A stretch of 64,000 nucleotides of DNA from Erpobdella octoculata (Eukaryota; Annelida; Clitellata; Hirudinida; Erpobdellidae), in assembly GCA_963978895.1 (NCBI GenBank), contig OZ022242.1, positions 24,469,663-24,533,662 of the forward strand, written 5' to 3'. Every line of letters begins with the position of its first letter. Positions within the stretch are counted from its first letter, which is position 1. The notes below the pieces were generated by a model. That model searched no databases, was not told the origin of the DNA, and worked only from the letters and a program-made list of their open reading frames with translations. The position numbers were made by a program, and so were the translations under genes. Shown in pieces: positions 33,518 to 44,859 of the stretch.

Positions 33518-34312
33518 TTAAAACAAAAACAATAAGTTTTTTGTACCCGCGAGATCCACCCAGCGCCTGAGGTAACTATCTAGTCGCACTAGATACTGTT
33601 CCCAAGTCTCTTCTGGTTCAAGCTTTGACTCTCGAAACTTTATGCGGTAGGCTTCTGTCGACTTCCCAAAACGACGAAGGAATGCCACTTTTACCGACCC
33701 GTAATCCTGCATCTGACTATCGCTGAGTTGGCCAAACACTTCCAATGTCTTCGCACTCAGCAGAGAACCCAGAAGCATTCCCCAACCCTTTTTTGTGTGA
33801 TCATTTGCCGTGGCCAATGCCTCAAAACGGAGCAGAAAAGCGTCCACGTCGTCACCTTCCGAGAACTTTGGATATGGAATCTTTGTTACCTCTACCGTCG
33901 CCTTTGGCTCTTTTTTTGTTAGGGCCTCCAATTCCAGCTTCTTCAATTCTAATCCATGTTGACGTTGAGCTATTTTATCTTTCCGATCTGGTTGCGCTAT
34001 TTTATCTTCACGTTCTTGTTGCGCTATTTTATCTTCACGTTCACGTTCTTGTTGAGCTATTTTATCTTCACGTTCACGTTCTTGTTGAGCTATTTTATCT
34101 TCACGTTCATGTTCTTGTTGAGCTATTTTATCTTCACGTTCACGTTCTTGTTGAGCTATTTTATCTTCCCGCTCCTGTTGAGCCTTTTTTTCTTCCCGTT
34201 CCTCCATTCTCTTAACCCTTTTTTCATCCTTTAACTCTTTGACATAATTCCTTAAATCCACTCCGGAATAGCCTAGAGCTTGTCCCATCGCAATGAATTT
34301 CTCGTCAGACAT
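33518..34312 (-). CDS. G1 Gag (SCAN-like), N-terminal part
   Basis: Starts MSDEKFIAMGQALGYSG, then a charged repeat region with about six copies of an 11-residue REREDKIAQQE-type unit, and a capsid-like part YPKFSEGDDVDAFLLRFE, WEQYLVRLDSYLRRW. This layout is known for SCAN-like Gag of Gypsy elements; Gag packages element RNA. A premature stop after NLLFLF (LILKKQ in G2) separates it from the knuckle. Confidence 0.85.
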   Translation of the reverse strand: MSDEKFIAMGQALGYSGVDLRNYVKELKDEKRVKRMEEREEKKAQQEREDKIAQQEREREDKIAQQEHEREDKIAQQEREREDKIAQQEREREDKIAQQEREDKIAQPDRKDKIAQRQHGLELKKLELEALTKKEPKATVEVTKIPYPKFSEGDDVDAFLLRFEALATANDHTKKGWGMLLGSLLSAKTLEVFGQLSDSQMQDYGSVKVAFLRRFGKSTEAYRIKFRESKLEPEETWEQYLVRLDSYLRRWVDLAGTKNLLFLF

Positions 34313-34390
34313 CTTTCACAAAAGAAAAAAAAAATCGGTCACTTGTGACCAAACAGCTTCAGAAAATATATTTACGGATGAAAATGCGTA

Positions 34391-34409
34391 AATACGTCGA
34401 GGTCACCAA
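34391..34409 (-). promoter_or_regulatory. G1 primer-binding site
   Basis: Minus strand TTGGTGACCTCGACG directly follows the 5' LTR end and begins TGG, complementary to a tRNA CCA end. The same string follows the G2 LTR at 47627-47641. Confidence 0.7.
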
Positions 34410-34477
34410 TGTTAACGTAGAGGAATATGCTTTCTAGCAATTCGTAACGTTAAAGTCGAAGTTATTTATAACACAAT

Positions 34478-34778
34478 TGTCAGGGGTCGCTCTACCCGAC
34501 CTCCTGACAAGTGTACCTTGCACCAGTCGACCTGTCTAGACAGGAACCTAGACATTGGCAGACGTTGTTTTCTTGTTGTTTGTTTACGCGTTCCTGAGGC
34601 TATATATATAGCGTTTTGAAGCCCGCCAGTACAGCTAGCTATTTAATATCAGGCAAAGTCCTGCGTGTTTTGTATTTGATTTTTGTTATTAACCGCGCTT
34701 TAATAAAGTTTTTGTTGTCGTTCTGAGTTGTCTTTTCTTCCTGGTGTTCACGTCATTCCAGCAGGGAAGACTGTGACA
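34478..34778 (+). repeat. 5' LTR of myosin-bearing element
   Basis: TGTCAGGGGTCGC ... GACTGTGACA. Contains a TATATATATAG promoter-like motif near 34601 and AATAAAG near 34701. Confidence 0.93.
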
Positions 34779-34800
34779 TTTTGGTGGCAGCGGTGGGATC
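34779..34800 (+). promoter_or_regulatory. primer-binding site
   Basis: TTTTGGTGGCAGCGGTGGGAT directly after the 5' LTR (TGG follows two extra T). Usual Gypsy style; tRNA not identified. Confidence 0.75.
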
Positions 34801-35031
34801 AAGTAGCAGGAAGAAAGAAGTGCTCTCCAGCAAAGTTCGACAAGCAAGTTCGGGAAGAAGATCTCTCTTGCCGGTGAAGTTCTCCTTGGATCAGCTAACC
34901 AGTTGCGAGGCTTTCCGTGGCTAAAATCGGCCGACCCATCCGTGCTCAAGGTTTGAGTTTCTTTTCGAGTTTTCCCACCGGTCTGAGTTTAGCTAAGTAG
35001 GTCTTTTATATTGATACTTATCTGGTTGAAG

Positions 35032-36096
35032 ATGGATAGTAAGTCGTCCGGTGCTGAGGGTTGTGAAAACCCAGCGCAATTACCTGGAGGGAATGTGTCT
35101 CCAGAAAATTAGGAGGATGCGGGGAACGTTAGGAGGGAAGACACTAGTGGGTTTGGCAAAGATCCGACGTGGGGAGATCGACGAGGAGAACGTCATGAAA
35201 AACAAAAGCGTAGAGGTATGTGGGATGGTGAAGAAAGGAGAAAAGAGTTGGAAATAGAAAGGCAATTGGAAAATGAATCGATAGATAGAGCATTGCGAGA
35301 GAGAGAGTTGCAATTAAAAGAGATGACGTTAGAAGAAGAACGAGAAAATAGAAAGCTAAGATGGCTAGAATTGGAAGAAACAAGACGATGGAGAATAGAG
35401 GAACGCAAAAGAATGATAGCGCGAGAAAATTTTGAAGCTTCGGTTGAAAGTCGGGCTAGTCGGTGTATATCAAATATTAGACCGTTGGTAGGTGAATTTC
35501 CTTCAAATATTCAGGAAATTCCTGGTTTTTTTGAATTATTAGAAAAACAATTTATTATTAATAATGTCAATAATGACATCAAAGCCAGGATTTTACAATC
35601 ATGTTTGACTTGTAAGGCACGTAGTTTAATAACCCGTCTTTTTCCTACTCAATTAGAAAATTATGATAATGTTAAAACGACTCTTTTAGCCGAACACAGA
35701 GTCAGTCCTGCCTATTTAAAACAATATTTTCAATCTCTAACTAAAAAACCGGACCAAACGTTCTCTAGTTTGGCTTCCGAACTACATAATGCATTTTCAT
35801 ACTATGTTAAAAGTAGGGGGATTGATCGGAATTATGATCAGCTAATAAGTTTGCTGTGCGCCGACCGGCTCAAGGAGTTGTTACCGGTTGACTGTCGAAA
35901 TTTCGTTTTGACCCAAGAACAAAATAGATGGTTGTCTTATGAAGAACTATCTCAAGTGGCCGATAATTATGCGGCTGCTCATGTTCTATACCAGTCATCG
36001 TCTTTTCGCCAAGTTGTCAAATCAGATAGTTTAATTAACCGTCAGGTCGATTTAAGATCTGGCCGTTGTTTTGGCTGTAATTCGCCGGCCATGTAA
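35032..36096 (+). pseudogene. SCAN-like Gag of myosin-bearing element
   Basis: ATG at 35032 opens a frame with one in-frame TAG (35110-35112). The part from 35218 reads a charged coiled coil (ERELQLKEMTLEEE) then EFPSNIQEIPGFFELLEKQF, LFPTQLENYDNVKTTLLAEH, SAYLKQYF-like and LICADRLKEL-like segments (as LLCADRLKELLP), and ends in a CCHC knuckle CFGCNSP... A single missing base at about 36089 breaks the knuckle, moving HVRKNCPKR into the next frame. Confidence 0.88.
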
Positions 36097-36611
36097 GAAA
36101 AAACTGTCCGAAACGAGAGGTTTCGCAGGTCGCACCATCGGCTTATATCAATTGTTGTAGTATTGGTAACGAACCTTCTCATCCATCGTGTCCGGGAAAT
36201 GATGTACTTCATAATCCTATGAAATTTTATGATAGGTCATTTATGAAAATAAAAAACAGCAATCTCCCACCTGTTGCTGCCTTAATAGATAGTGGAGCGG
36301 AAATCTGTTGTATAAGGGCAGATTTGGTTAGATCCTTAAAATTGGGTTTGCCGAGAAAAATTAAGTTATGTGGGTTTAGTGGCCACCCACAGCTGGTGGA
36401 TGTTGTGCAAGCACCTGTTAATTTAGGTGCAGTAGATCCTAATACTACCAATATAGCTCCTGAATTTTTAGAATGGTTTGCAGTTGTTCCCCACTTACAC
36501 GAAGAAGCAATCATTACCCCTAGGGTAGTAGAATTAATACAGACTATTGCCTTACATAGCCTGCCTACCCCAACTTTGGCGTCGGATATAAAAAAAAAAT
36601 TCTCAACCTGA
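36097..36611 (+). pseudogene. aspartic protease of myosin-bearing element
   Basis: After the frameshift: HVRKNCPKREVS completes the knuckle, then VAALIDSGAEICCIRADLV with the catalytic DSG, LCGFSGHPQLVDV, and EEAIITPRVVELIQ. A retroviral-type protease that would cut the polyprotein. It ends at TGA (36609-36611) just after a run of ten A (36590-36599) that is also the joint to the myosin frame. Confidence 0.85.
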
Positions 36612-37276
36612 CTCGACAAGTTGATGGGCTGATCGAAGATTTGACCGAATCAAACAGAGCGAGAAGTCAACTGCAGAGAGAATTTGATGACCTGGTTTTT
36701 TCTAAAGATGACGTCGAAAAGAATGTTCATGAATTAGAAAAAGACAAGAAAGCTCTTGAAACTCAGGTGGAAGCCAAGAAGCAGATGATCGAAGAGCTCG
36801 AAAAGGAAGTTCAAGGTACCGAAGATGCCAAGTTGAGATTGGAAGTTGAAAGATCAGTTGATGAGAGAGACGCAGTCAAGAGAGGAAATGGACAAAAAAG
36901 GTAGAAAGGGTTTTCTTAAAAAGATAAGAGACGTGGAAGCTAAACTTGAAGAAGAAAGGAGACAAAAGCAGCTTGCAACGAATGCCCGGGAGAAGGTTGA
37001 AGGTAACTTCAAAGCTATGGAGGAACAACTTGCTGATACTCTGAAAGGCAAAGATGAAGCTGTGAAGCAATTCAAACGTTACCAGGTCTAGATCAAAGAA
37101 TTCATGCACGAGATCGAATTTATCAATGTAACCAAACAAGAGATGTCAAATGCCAGTAAAGAGAGTGACAAAAGATACAAGCAGCTTGAAGCTGAACTTC
37201 TCCAACTTCAGGAAGATCTGGCAGCTTCAGAGAGAGCCAGAAAAACTCTACATGAAGACTACCAACAAGATACCTA
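36587..37276 (+). pseudogene. captured non-muscle myosin II heavy-chain rod fragment
   Basis: Encodes about 225 residues of coiled-coil rod in the order found in animal non-muscle myosin II: LNLTRQV, SKDDVEKNVHELEKDKKALE, GTEDAKLRLEVE, after a frameshift at about 36850 KIRDVEAKLEEERRQKQLA, GKDEAVKQFKRYQ, a TAG stop (37088-37090), then KEFMHEIE and YKQLEAELLQLQEDLAASERA. No intron is seen, so it probably came from mRNA. Myosin rods dimerise and form filaments; this piece lacks motor and tail. The frameshifts and stop make it a pseudogene now. It sits in the position of pol. Confidence 0.9.
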
Positions 37277-37490
37277 TGAGCGTCATTATAACACCCGTAA
37301 GAAATATAATTCCTGGTTGCTTCTTTTCATGGTGACCAGTTGGTGGTCTCTCTCTCTTATCTCACGGAACCGCCGATTTTCTCTCCCGGATAGGGGAGTA
37401 GTCTCTCAACATGGAGAGCTAGACGACATTTTTTTACTTGTCGTAATTATGTTTATTATTATGTTTATTATTTACTGTTATAAATTTTGA
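37277..37490 (+). CDS. short ORF continuing past the myosin joint, with hydrophobic C terminus
   Basis: The last myosin frame (from 37104) runs on as DTYERHYNTRKKYNSW, WWSLSLISRNRRF, LPDRGVVSQHGELDD, and a hydrophobic end IFLLVVIMFIIMFIIYCYKF that could span a membrane. Similarity to myosin stops near HEDYQQ. Origin unknown: remnant of the element's own 3' gene or other captured sequence. Confidence 0.4.
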
Positions 37491-38029
37491 AATGTTGTTT
37501 TCTAGCATAAGCCCAGAGGCACATTGTACTAGTTGTATTTCTAGTTGCATAGGTTTTCTCTTTTGTTGTCTTAGTTGCAGATCGTTGTGATATTCTATAA
37601 TTAATGATATTGTTGAGGTAGTTGAACTTCTTCGAAATGACGTGATGATGATTCCTTCGTTAATACAATTCAGACCGGTATGGGATTAAACTTGGATGGG
37701 TCGTGCTTGTTATATGGGTGGTTTTACGGGTGGGAGTAAAAGTTATTTTCAGGAAGGACATCTCCAGTTTAAAGTCGACCTTGAAGCCCTGGTAGACGCG
37801 ATACATCGACGAACGAACACCCATTCTTCATCCAGATTATCTACAAAGTTCTACTCCGATTCCACCCACTCCTCATCTTCCTCGTCGTCCTCTTCGATGT
37901 CCCCGACCTGGAAGCTTTGGTAGGCGCAATACATCGACGAACGAACACCCATTCTTCATCCAGTACTGTGAAAGATAACATTTAAGATATTGAAACACTG
38001 TTCAACATCTTCGTTTTGAGTGGGAGTTA
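37491..38029 (+). other. 3' region with 60-bp direct repeat and polypurine-like end
   Basis: No protein family recognised (a 75-codon ORF at 37696-37923 is Ser-rich). ATACATCGACGAACGAACAC plus neighbouring bases occurs at about 37801 and 37930 within two ~60-bp direct repeats. GAGTGGGAGT just before 38030 may be the polypurine tract. Confidence 0.5.
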
Positions 38030-38330
38030 TGTCAGGGGTCGCTCTACCGGACCTCCTGACAAGTGTACCTTGCACCCGTCGACCTGTCTAGACAGGAACC
38101 TTGAGATTGGCAGACGTTGTTTTCTTGTTTTTTGTTTACGCGTTCCTGAGGCTATATATATAGCGTTTTGAAGCCCGCCAGTACAGCTAGCTATTTAATA
38201 TCAGGCGAAGTCCTGCGTGTTTTGTATTTGATTTTTGTTATTAACTGCGCTTTAATAAAGTTTTTGTTGTCGTTCTGAGTTGTCTTTTCTTCCTGGTGTT
38301 CACGTCATTCCAGCAGGGAAGACTGTGACA
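38030..38330 (+). repeat. 3' LTR of myosin-bearing element
   Basis: TGTCAGGGGTCGC ... GACTGTGACA, 301 bp, about seven differences from the 5' LTR, followed by TSD ACAAT. Confidence 0.93.
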
Positions 38331-38554
38331 ACAATATTTCTCGAGTTTATTTTAACTTTATTATTCTTCGTTGAATATAATCTTTTACTTGACTCAAAAC
38401 TGAATTATCTCACTTTGTAGAATTTCGCACGGTTCTAACAAATCTTTTGATAATTCCAATTTCTCTACAAAACCACCTTACTTTTTTAATAAAGACCCCA
38501 AAAAAGAAAAAGACCAATAACAATTATATATATATACATATATATATATATACA

Positions 38555-39304
<750 letters not shown>

Positions 39305-39484
39305 TATATATACATATACACGCACACATACATATAAATATACAAACACATACATATACATATACTCGTACACTCCATACATATATATATATTCAGACAA
39401 ATAACAATTATACATATATACATATATATATATATTTATACATATATATATACATATATATATACACATACATATACGCATTCA

Positions 39485-39584
<100 letters not shown>

Positions 39585-39738
39585 CATTCAAACATACGCA
39601 CACACAATGTCACAAGAGCACAAATATACATACATACATATATATACACACATACATACATATACACATGCACACATACATACAATAAAATAAACAAATA
39701 TCACGAAAATACGTAAGATGAACCATCTTCATCCTACA

Positions 39739-39857
39739 TTGAGTCCGGCTTAAAAACATCTCAGGGAAACGGGAAATGGGTTGTCTATGGCCCCATGGAC
39801 AACCAACATCTAAAAAAATGGAAAGAAGTAGAAACTATAACGTCTCAAATCAATTAA
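39739..39857 (+). pseudogene. LINE-B ORF1, C-terminal end after the Gypsy insertion
   Basis: TTGAG (39739-39743) repeats the target site. The following codons, in the frame left at 28484, read GLKTSQGNGKWVVYGPMDN then HLKKWKEVE and stop TAA at 39855-39857. The G-K-W-V-V-Y-G-P pattern is typical of the end of LINE ORF1. Confidence 0.8.
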
Positions 39858-39883
39858 CAGATTCCCAAAAAATTCTAAAATTA

Positions 39884-40560
39884 ATGAGTTTAAACATTGG
39901 AAGAGGGTTATACCAGAAAGAAAATGAACTTGTAGACATTTTTAATTGTGTTAATGCTGATATAATCTGCTTTCAAGAAACAGACATTTTACATTATGAC
40001 ATAAAAAAACTTTTTCATATTCCTGGTTATGAGACTTTTGTGAGCCCAGGTGATAAGAAAAGAATAATGACGTTTGTGAAGTTGGGTTGTTTCAAAAGCC
40101 AAGAGGTTAATGAAAAAATAAACACATCAGGCCAGCAACTTTGGATGTCTATGGAAACTGAAGGTGGCACGCGTTTAACATTTGGAAACATATGCAGAGA
40201 ATGGAGTGGTATAAATCAAGATAGCGACCTTGAAGTCATTCTAAAAGGACTAGCTATGGCAAACAATTTTAGAACATTTGCCATAGGTGATTGTAATCTT
40301 GACTTATGGAAAAAAAATAAATTATGGAGAAATTAAAAGAGCAGCCACACTGAATTCTGGTATCCTATGTTTAGGTTACGAAATATGGTCTCCTGGTACA
40401 ACATGACAAAGAATCAAAGAAGGGAAAAGAATGAAATCTTTTCTTGATTGGTTAACAACAAATAAAAAAAAAATAGCATTGTAAATATCAGTAAACTTGA
40501 AGTTGGCTGCAGCGACCACTGGGCCATTATTGTTGATATTGGAGTATCCGCTTACAAATA
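39884..40560 (+). pseudogene. LINE-B ORF2 AP-endonuclease
   Basis: Reads MSLNIGRGLYQKENE, ADIICFQETDIL (catalytic Glu), FAIGDCNLDLW (GDxN) and, after frame breaks, CSDHWAIIVDIG (SDH). This is the APE-type endonuclease of a LINE. Broken between 40336 and 40500. Confidence 0.84.
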
Positions 40561-41208
40561 CAAAGCCAAAGATAAAATATACTTTCAAAAGAGAAACTTC
40601 AACAAGTTTAAAACCTCAGAATTTCAAAATGAGCTAATTAGTAGACAGCGGTGGCTACATTTTTCGGATCTTGATCCTCATGAGATGGCAATAGTTTTGA
40701 AAAAAAATATTCTAGAAGTTTTGGACTTGTTTGCTCTAATCAAAAGTGTGCCGTGCAAATTGTTATCAAAACCAAAGCCATCACTAGAGCTTATCCATTT
40801 GAAACATGAAAGAGATAGAGCTAGAAAATGTGACAATCACGATCAATTCAAGAAGCTGAGGAACAAGTGCACAAATATAGTAAGAAGAAAAACAATTCAA
40901 AAAATTGCTAAAAAATACTTGCCAATCCAAATGAAGTATGGAAAATTATGGATGAAATGTTTGGAAAAAAAGAAAAATATGAATTAAAAATGTTACAAAA
41001 TGGTCATATTATTCAAAAAGAAAACATTCCGAATAAGTTTAACAAATTCTTTATCAACAAAGTACTTAAACTCTCAAGTCAGATTCCCACAACAAATGGG
41101 GACCCTTTTCAATTTGCAGCCACTAAAGCGAATCGACTCAAGATCGGTTAAAATGATTTTTCTTTTAAAGAAGTCTCCTATCATGCAGTTCGAAGAACCA
41201 TTTTAAAG
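40561..41208 (+). pseudogene. LINE-B ORF2 linker
   Basis: Basic helical sequence (LIHLKHERDRARKCDNHDQF, RRKTIQKIAKKYL, FGKKEKYELKMLQNG) as usual between endonuclease and RT, followed by NKFNKFFINKVLKL. Two frames. Confidence 0.75.
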
Positions 41209-41790
41209 ATGAAAAAATCATCCTCTCTGGACCTCGACGGCATATCTACAGAAATGTTGAAGTTATGCGGGGAATCAATAGTTTTACCTCTCACACAAAT
41301 AATAACTAAATCTTTCGAATCCGGTGTTTTTCCACAAGATTGGCAGCATCACAGAGTCGTACCTAATTATAAGAAAAAATCTAAATCCAGCATTGAAAAT
41401 TATCGCCCGGTTAGCCTTATCAAAGCATTATCATAAAATTGCTGAAGAAATAGCTAGATCACAACTTTCTGAATATCTGGAACATTTACAAATACTGCCA
41501 ACCGAACAACATGGTTTCAGAAAAGGTAGATCTACCTCATCAGCGCTATTGAGCGCATCTAATATTGGGACAACTTCTTTACACAATCTTAAGTTTACAG
41601 GAGCCTTATTTTTTGATGTTAGTAGGGCGTTTGACATGGTAGAAGTTTTTATTCTAGTTGGAAAGTTGAAACTTTATGGTGTATCTGAACTAGCATGTTC
41701 CTGGATAACCTCTTACATGTCTAACCGAACCCAAACTGTAAATGTCGGAGATTTCTATTCGAGCTGCACTTGGTTTGCGTTTAATAGATG
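41209..41790 (+). pseudogene. LINE-B ORF2 reverse transcriptase lacking motifs B and C
   Basis: KSSSLDLDGISTEMLKLCG, VFPQDWQHHRVVP, IENYRPVSLI, QHGFRKGRSTSSALL and GALFFDVSRAFDMVE (motif A) are followed by SWITSYMSNRTQTVN and then an abrupt jump to C-terminal sequence. The G-x-P-Q-G-S and Y/F-A-D-D segments are deleted. One frameshift near 41420. Confidence 0.86.
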
Positions 41791-42235
41791 AGACCTCCGT
41801 AGAGGAACTTATGAAAAAATGTAATCTAAAAACTATACTGCAACACAGCATAATAGCCAATGCTATTTTAGCATTTAAAACGCATAAAGATCAACAGTAC
41901 CGGGAAGATATACAGCCTAAAAGCAGATGAACCAGATCAAAGACAAGAGATGATGACACTGTATCGGATGTCCCTGGGAATTATCTTAGAAAAACAGGAA
42001 AATATGGAATGTTCTACCACAGAAAATAAAATCTGAAACGAATTTTATCAAGGCCAAAGAAATGATTAAAAATCAAGTCAATCAGTTGGAAACAGTTTTT
42101 AGTAAACATTTTAATGGACTGAATTTATAATGTTTATTTTGTTTAAAATGTATTTTTTTTTGTACTATCAAGAAGTGCATGAGCACTTAAATAAACGATT
42201 TCGAAACCAAAATAATTTTGATTAAATAATTTTTT
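41742..42235 (+). pseudogene. LINE-B ORF2 C terminus and 3' UTR
   Basis: LGLRLIDETSVEELMKKCNL and HSIIANAILAFKTHKD match the ORF2 C-terminal region. The 3' UTR ends with GTGCATGAGCACTTAAATAAACG and an AT-rich tail to about 42235. Confidence 0.7.
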
Positions 42236-42277
42236 CTTCTAAACTTATTTCAAATTAAATGCTTAATTATATTTATA

Positions 42278-42375
42278 CTAGTGGGGTACCCGGCGTCGCC
42301 CGGAGATTTTAGAGGTTTTACTATGGTTTTTTTCTCGCTCCGGTTTCCTTATCCGTCTGTTTTCCAGCTCCCTGG
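42278..42375 (-). mobile_element. Helitron 3' end split by Gypsy G2
   Basis: Minus strand ends CCGGGCGACGCCGGG, TACCCCA, CTAG (42278-42281). The minisatellite part breaks at 42375, where the G2 LTR begins; matching minisatellite resumes at about 48322-48410. So G2 inserted into this Helitron. Confidence 0.75.
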
Positions 42376-42735
42376 TGTAAACGTACAGGAATATGCTTTC
42401 TAGCGATTCGTAACGTTAAAGTCGAAGTTATTTATAACACAATATTTCTCGAATTTATTTTAACTTTATTATTCTTCGTTGAATATAATCTTTTACTTGA
42501 CTCAAAACTGAATTATCTCACTTTGTAGAATTTCGCACGGTTCTAACAATTCCTTTGATAATTAAAATTTCTCTCACCAAAAACATCTTACTTCTTTAAT
42601 GAAGACCCCTAATAGGAAAAAGACCAATAACAAATATATATATATACATATATATATACATATACGCATATATATACATATACATATACCCATACATTCA
42701 TACATATATATATTCAGACAAATAACAATTTTATA

Positions 42736-42767
<32 letters not shown>

Positions 42768-42858
42768 AATATAAATACATATATATATATAAATATATAA
42801 ACATATATATATACATATACATATACCCATACATTCATATATATATATATACATTCAA

Positions 42859-43020
<162 letters not shown>

Positions 43021-43153
43021 TAGCGGACCCGGCGAACTTCGTTTCACCTTAAAGAGTGTATTTTTTAAGCAATAAAAAACAATAATAACAAATATCCTAT
43101 ATATAAGTTTAAAAGAAAACAAAAATATAAAAAACGTTCACTTTAATAGTTTA

Positions 43154-43701
43154 TTAGAAAAACATTGGTTGAACTCGGGTCGATTCTCTTCCATCCAGCA
43201 CTTTATGATACACTATGTTTTTTGTTTTATTATCGGGCGAAAAAACAAATAAATCTGATGGTCTGCCGACACGTGAACACGCCACATACAATTGACCATG
43301 AGAAAAACATGCATTATCCAAGTTGGGCACACTATACCATTGATAGTTCGTAGTGATCCAAAAGATGTTGGGCCACAAACATTGACCAACAACAACCTCA
43401 AATAGAAGCATTCATCGTTTTTTGGGTGAACTGTATAAATACGACCAAGAGCATCAGTAGAATACACACCCGGATGTCCAGGAACCGCACTGCCTTGCTT
43501 CCGACGTTGAAATTTCTTTGATGAAGCGTCCCAAGTGTAATAATGTGGCATCTCCGAGTAAAGCAACGTTTGTGCAAATGGATCGCTTTGGCAAATCGCG
43601 AAAAAACTCGTTAATGTTGTTGCTGGAGGTGTTTCAGCACGTTGAATAATATTCAACGCGTTAAAATAAACTCGTTTACCATTTTCCAGATGCACAGCCA
43701 A
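43154..43701 (-). pseudogene. Helitron region after Rep, joined to the helicase end
   Basis: First MAVHLENGKRVYFN, LTSFFAICQSDPFAQTLLY and YYTWDASSKKFQRR (Rep-helicase linker). Then a jump to NACFSHGQLYVACSRVGRPS and TKNIVYHKVL, the last motif (VI) of the Pif1-like helicase. Helicase motifs I-V are absent: a large internal deletion. Confidence 0.84.
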
Positions 43702-44277
43702 ATGGACAACAGTGGGATGACGTTCGTGAATAGAGAATGAGAATATACAAGAACTTGCTTCATTGCTGTATATCTACCGATTTGATAGCGTCTAATCTCG
43801 GCGTTATCTGAGTTTTGAATGCCAAAAACTGCCATATCGCTGCCTTTCGTTACATATTTGCAGATGTACTTAATTGACTTTACAGAATTGCAATACTCAA
43901 AATTGCAATGTGTCTTGAATGTTTTGGAAAGAAGTGGCGAATATGGAACAATCCAACTGTTGTCAACCACGAAATCGTTTCCTTTCACTTTGTTTGTGAC
44001 AGTTCGACCGTTATCATCGGGTGATCGACGTCGATATAATGGATAGCCATCAGTGCCAGTGATGGTCTCTGTCGTAACTTTTGGTGGATAACGTTTGGAA
44101 CACTTGTCGTCGACCATGCACGGTGATTGGGGGTTGATGGCGCCACACGGTCCATGAATCATATTATAACTACAACAAAAATCATAACTACAACATCATG
44201 TAGGTCTGGATCGATTTTGGGATCAGCAATCTCGGCATTTATGATATCATCTATTTGGTCAGGTCCATTTTTTTCAA
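43653..44277 (-). pseudogene. Helitron Rep catalytic region
   Basis: In the shifted frame HILIWLVEKNGPDQIDDIIN, then MIHGPCGAINPQSPCM, CSKRYPPK, YRRRSPDDNG and IKYICKYVTKGSD with the paired Tyr of the Y2 motif used to cut and join strands in rolling-circle transposition. RRYQIGRYTAM follows; a frameshift ends it. Confidence 0.84.
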
Positions 44278-44859
44278 CTAACCAAATGAGAATGTGTGCA
44301 AGCCTCGTTTTTGCCATTCGATTGAATACATCCAGCATCGAGTATCACCAAAAACGTGTTGCTTTACAATGTAGTTCATCAGCGACCGAATTTTTTGTTT
44401 GAAGACACGTGTGGTAATATCGTGCCGAAGAAATGAATGAAGTGGCTCTGGCGGTGGTGTCAATAATGGAAATTTCACTTTACCATTAAGGCAGCACAAT
44501 CCAGGCTTTTCTCCTAAAAACTTCAATGCGGCACAATGTTCGCAAACAATGTCCATTGGACCAATGCACACAAAAGGATGTGATCCGTAATCAATTGTGC
44601 AATCGTAGAGAAATGCTGCTCGATTCAAATTTGCAATTGTGTGTCGAAAATTAACTGTTTGTTGATCATTGACATAAGCAGTTTCGGGGAGTAAATCTCT
44701 TTGCTCTTGTCTTCGAGAAGCACGAAGCCGGGCCATACTAACGCGGTGCCTTTCTCGCGCTAATTCCAGTTCTTCCGCGGTGGATTGGTTAACATTGTTC
44801 CGATGCCAAATTGCCTGACGGCTATTTTGGGAAAGATTAGATCTTCTGGGTCCCGGCAT
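44278..44859 (-). pseudogene. Helitron RepHel N-terminal region
   Basis: MPGPRRSNLSQNSRQAIWHR, then a basic helix, MDIVCEHCAALKFLGEKPGL with Cys/His zinc-binding style, and CCLNGKVKFPLL. It ends at WQKRGL, where the Rep HUH motif (P-H-x-H) should follow: a few bases are lost there, the frame shifts, and only xHILIWL remains in the next frame. The first catalytic-metal His is therefore gone. Confidence 0.85.

Larger units (their letters stand above)
34478..38330 (+). mobile_element. LTR retrotransposon carrying a captured myosin fragment
   Basis: 3853-bp element with 301-bp LTRs, primer-binding site, Gag, protease, about 690 bp of myosin II rod coding sequence and a short unexplained 3' part. 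Exact 5-bp TSD ACAAT (34473-34477, 38331-38335). LTRs differ at about seven positions, so it is fairly young. RT, RNase H and integrase are absent, the space being taken by the myosin sequence. Gag type and primer site point to Gypsy. Confidence 0.92.

Noticed and set aside
33104..34234. Plus-strand ORFs over G1 Gag, rich in Phe/Leu
   Set aside because: Shadows of the REREDKIAQQE repeats read backwards.
36641..37276. Host myosin gene exon disrupted by an LTR element
   Set aside because: The fragment lies inside the LTR pair between the protease and the 3' LTR, with a single TSD around the whole element, so it was carried in.
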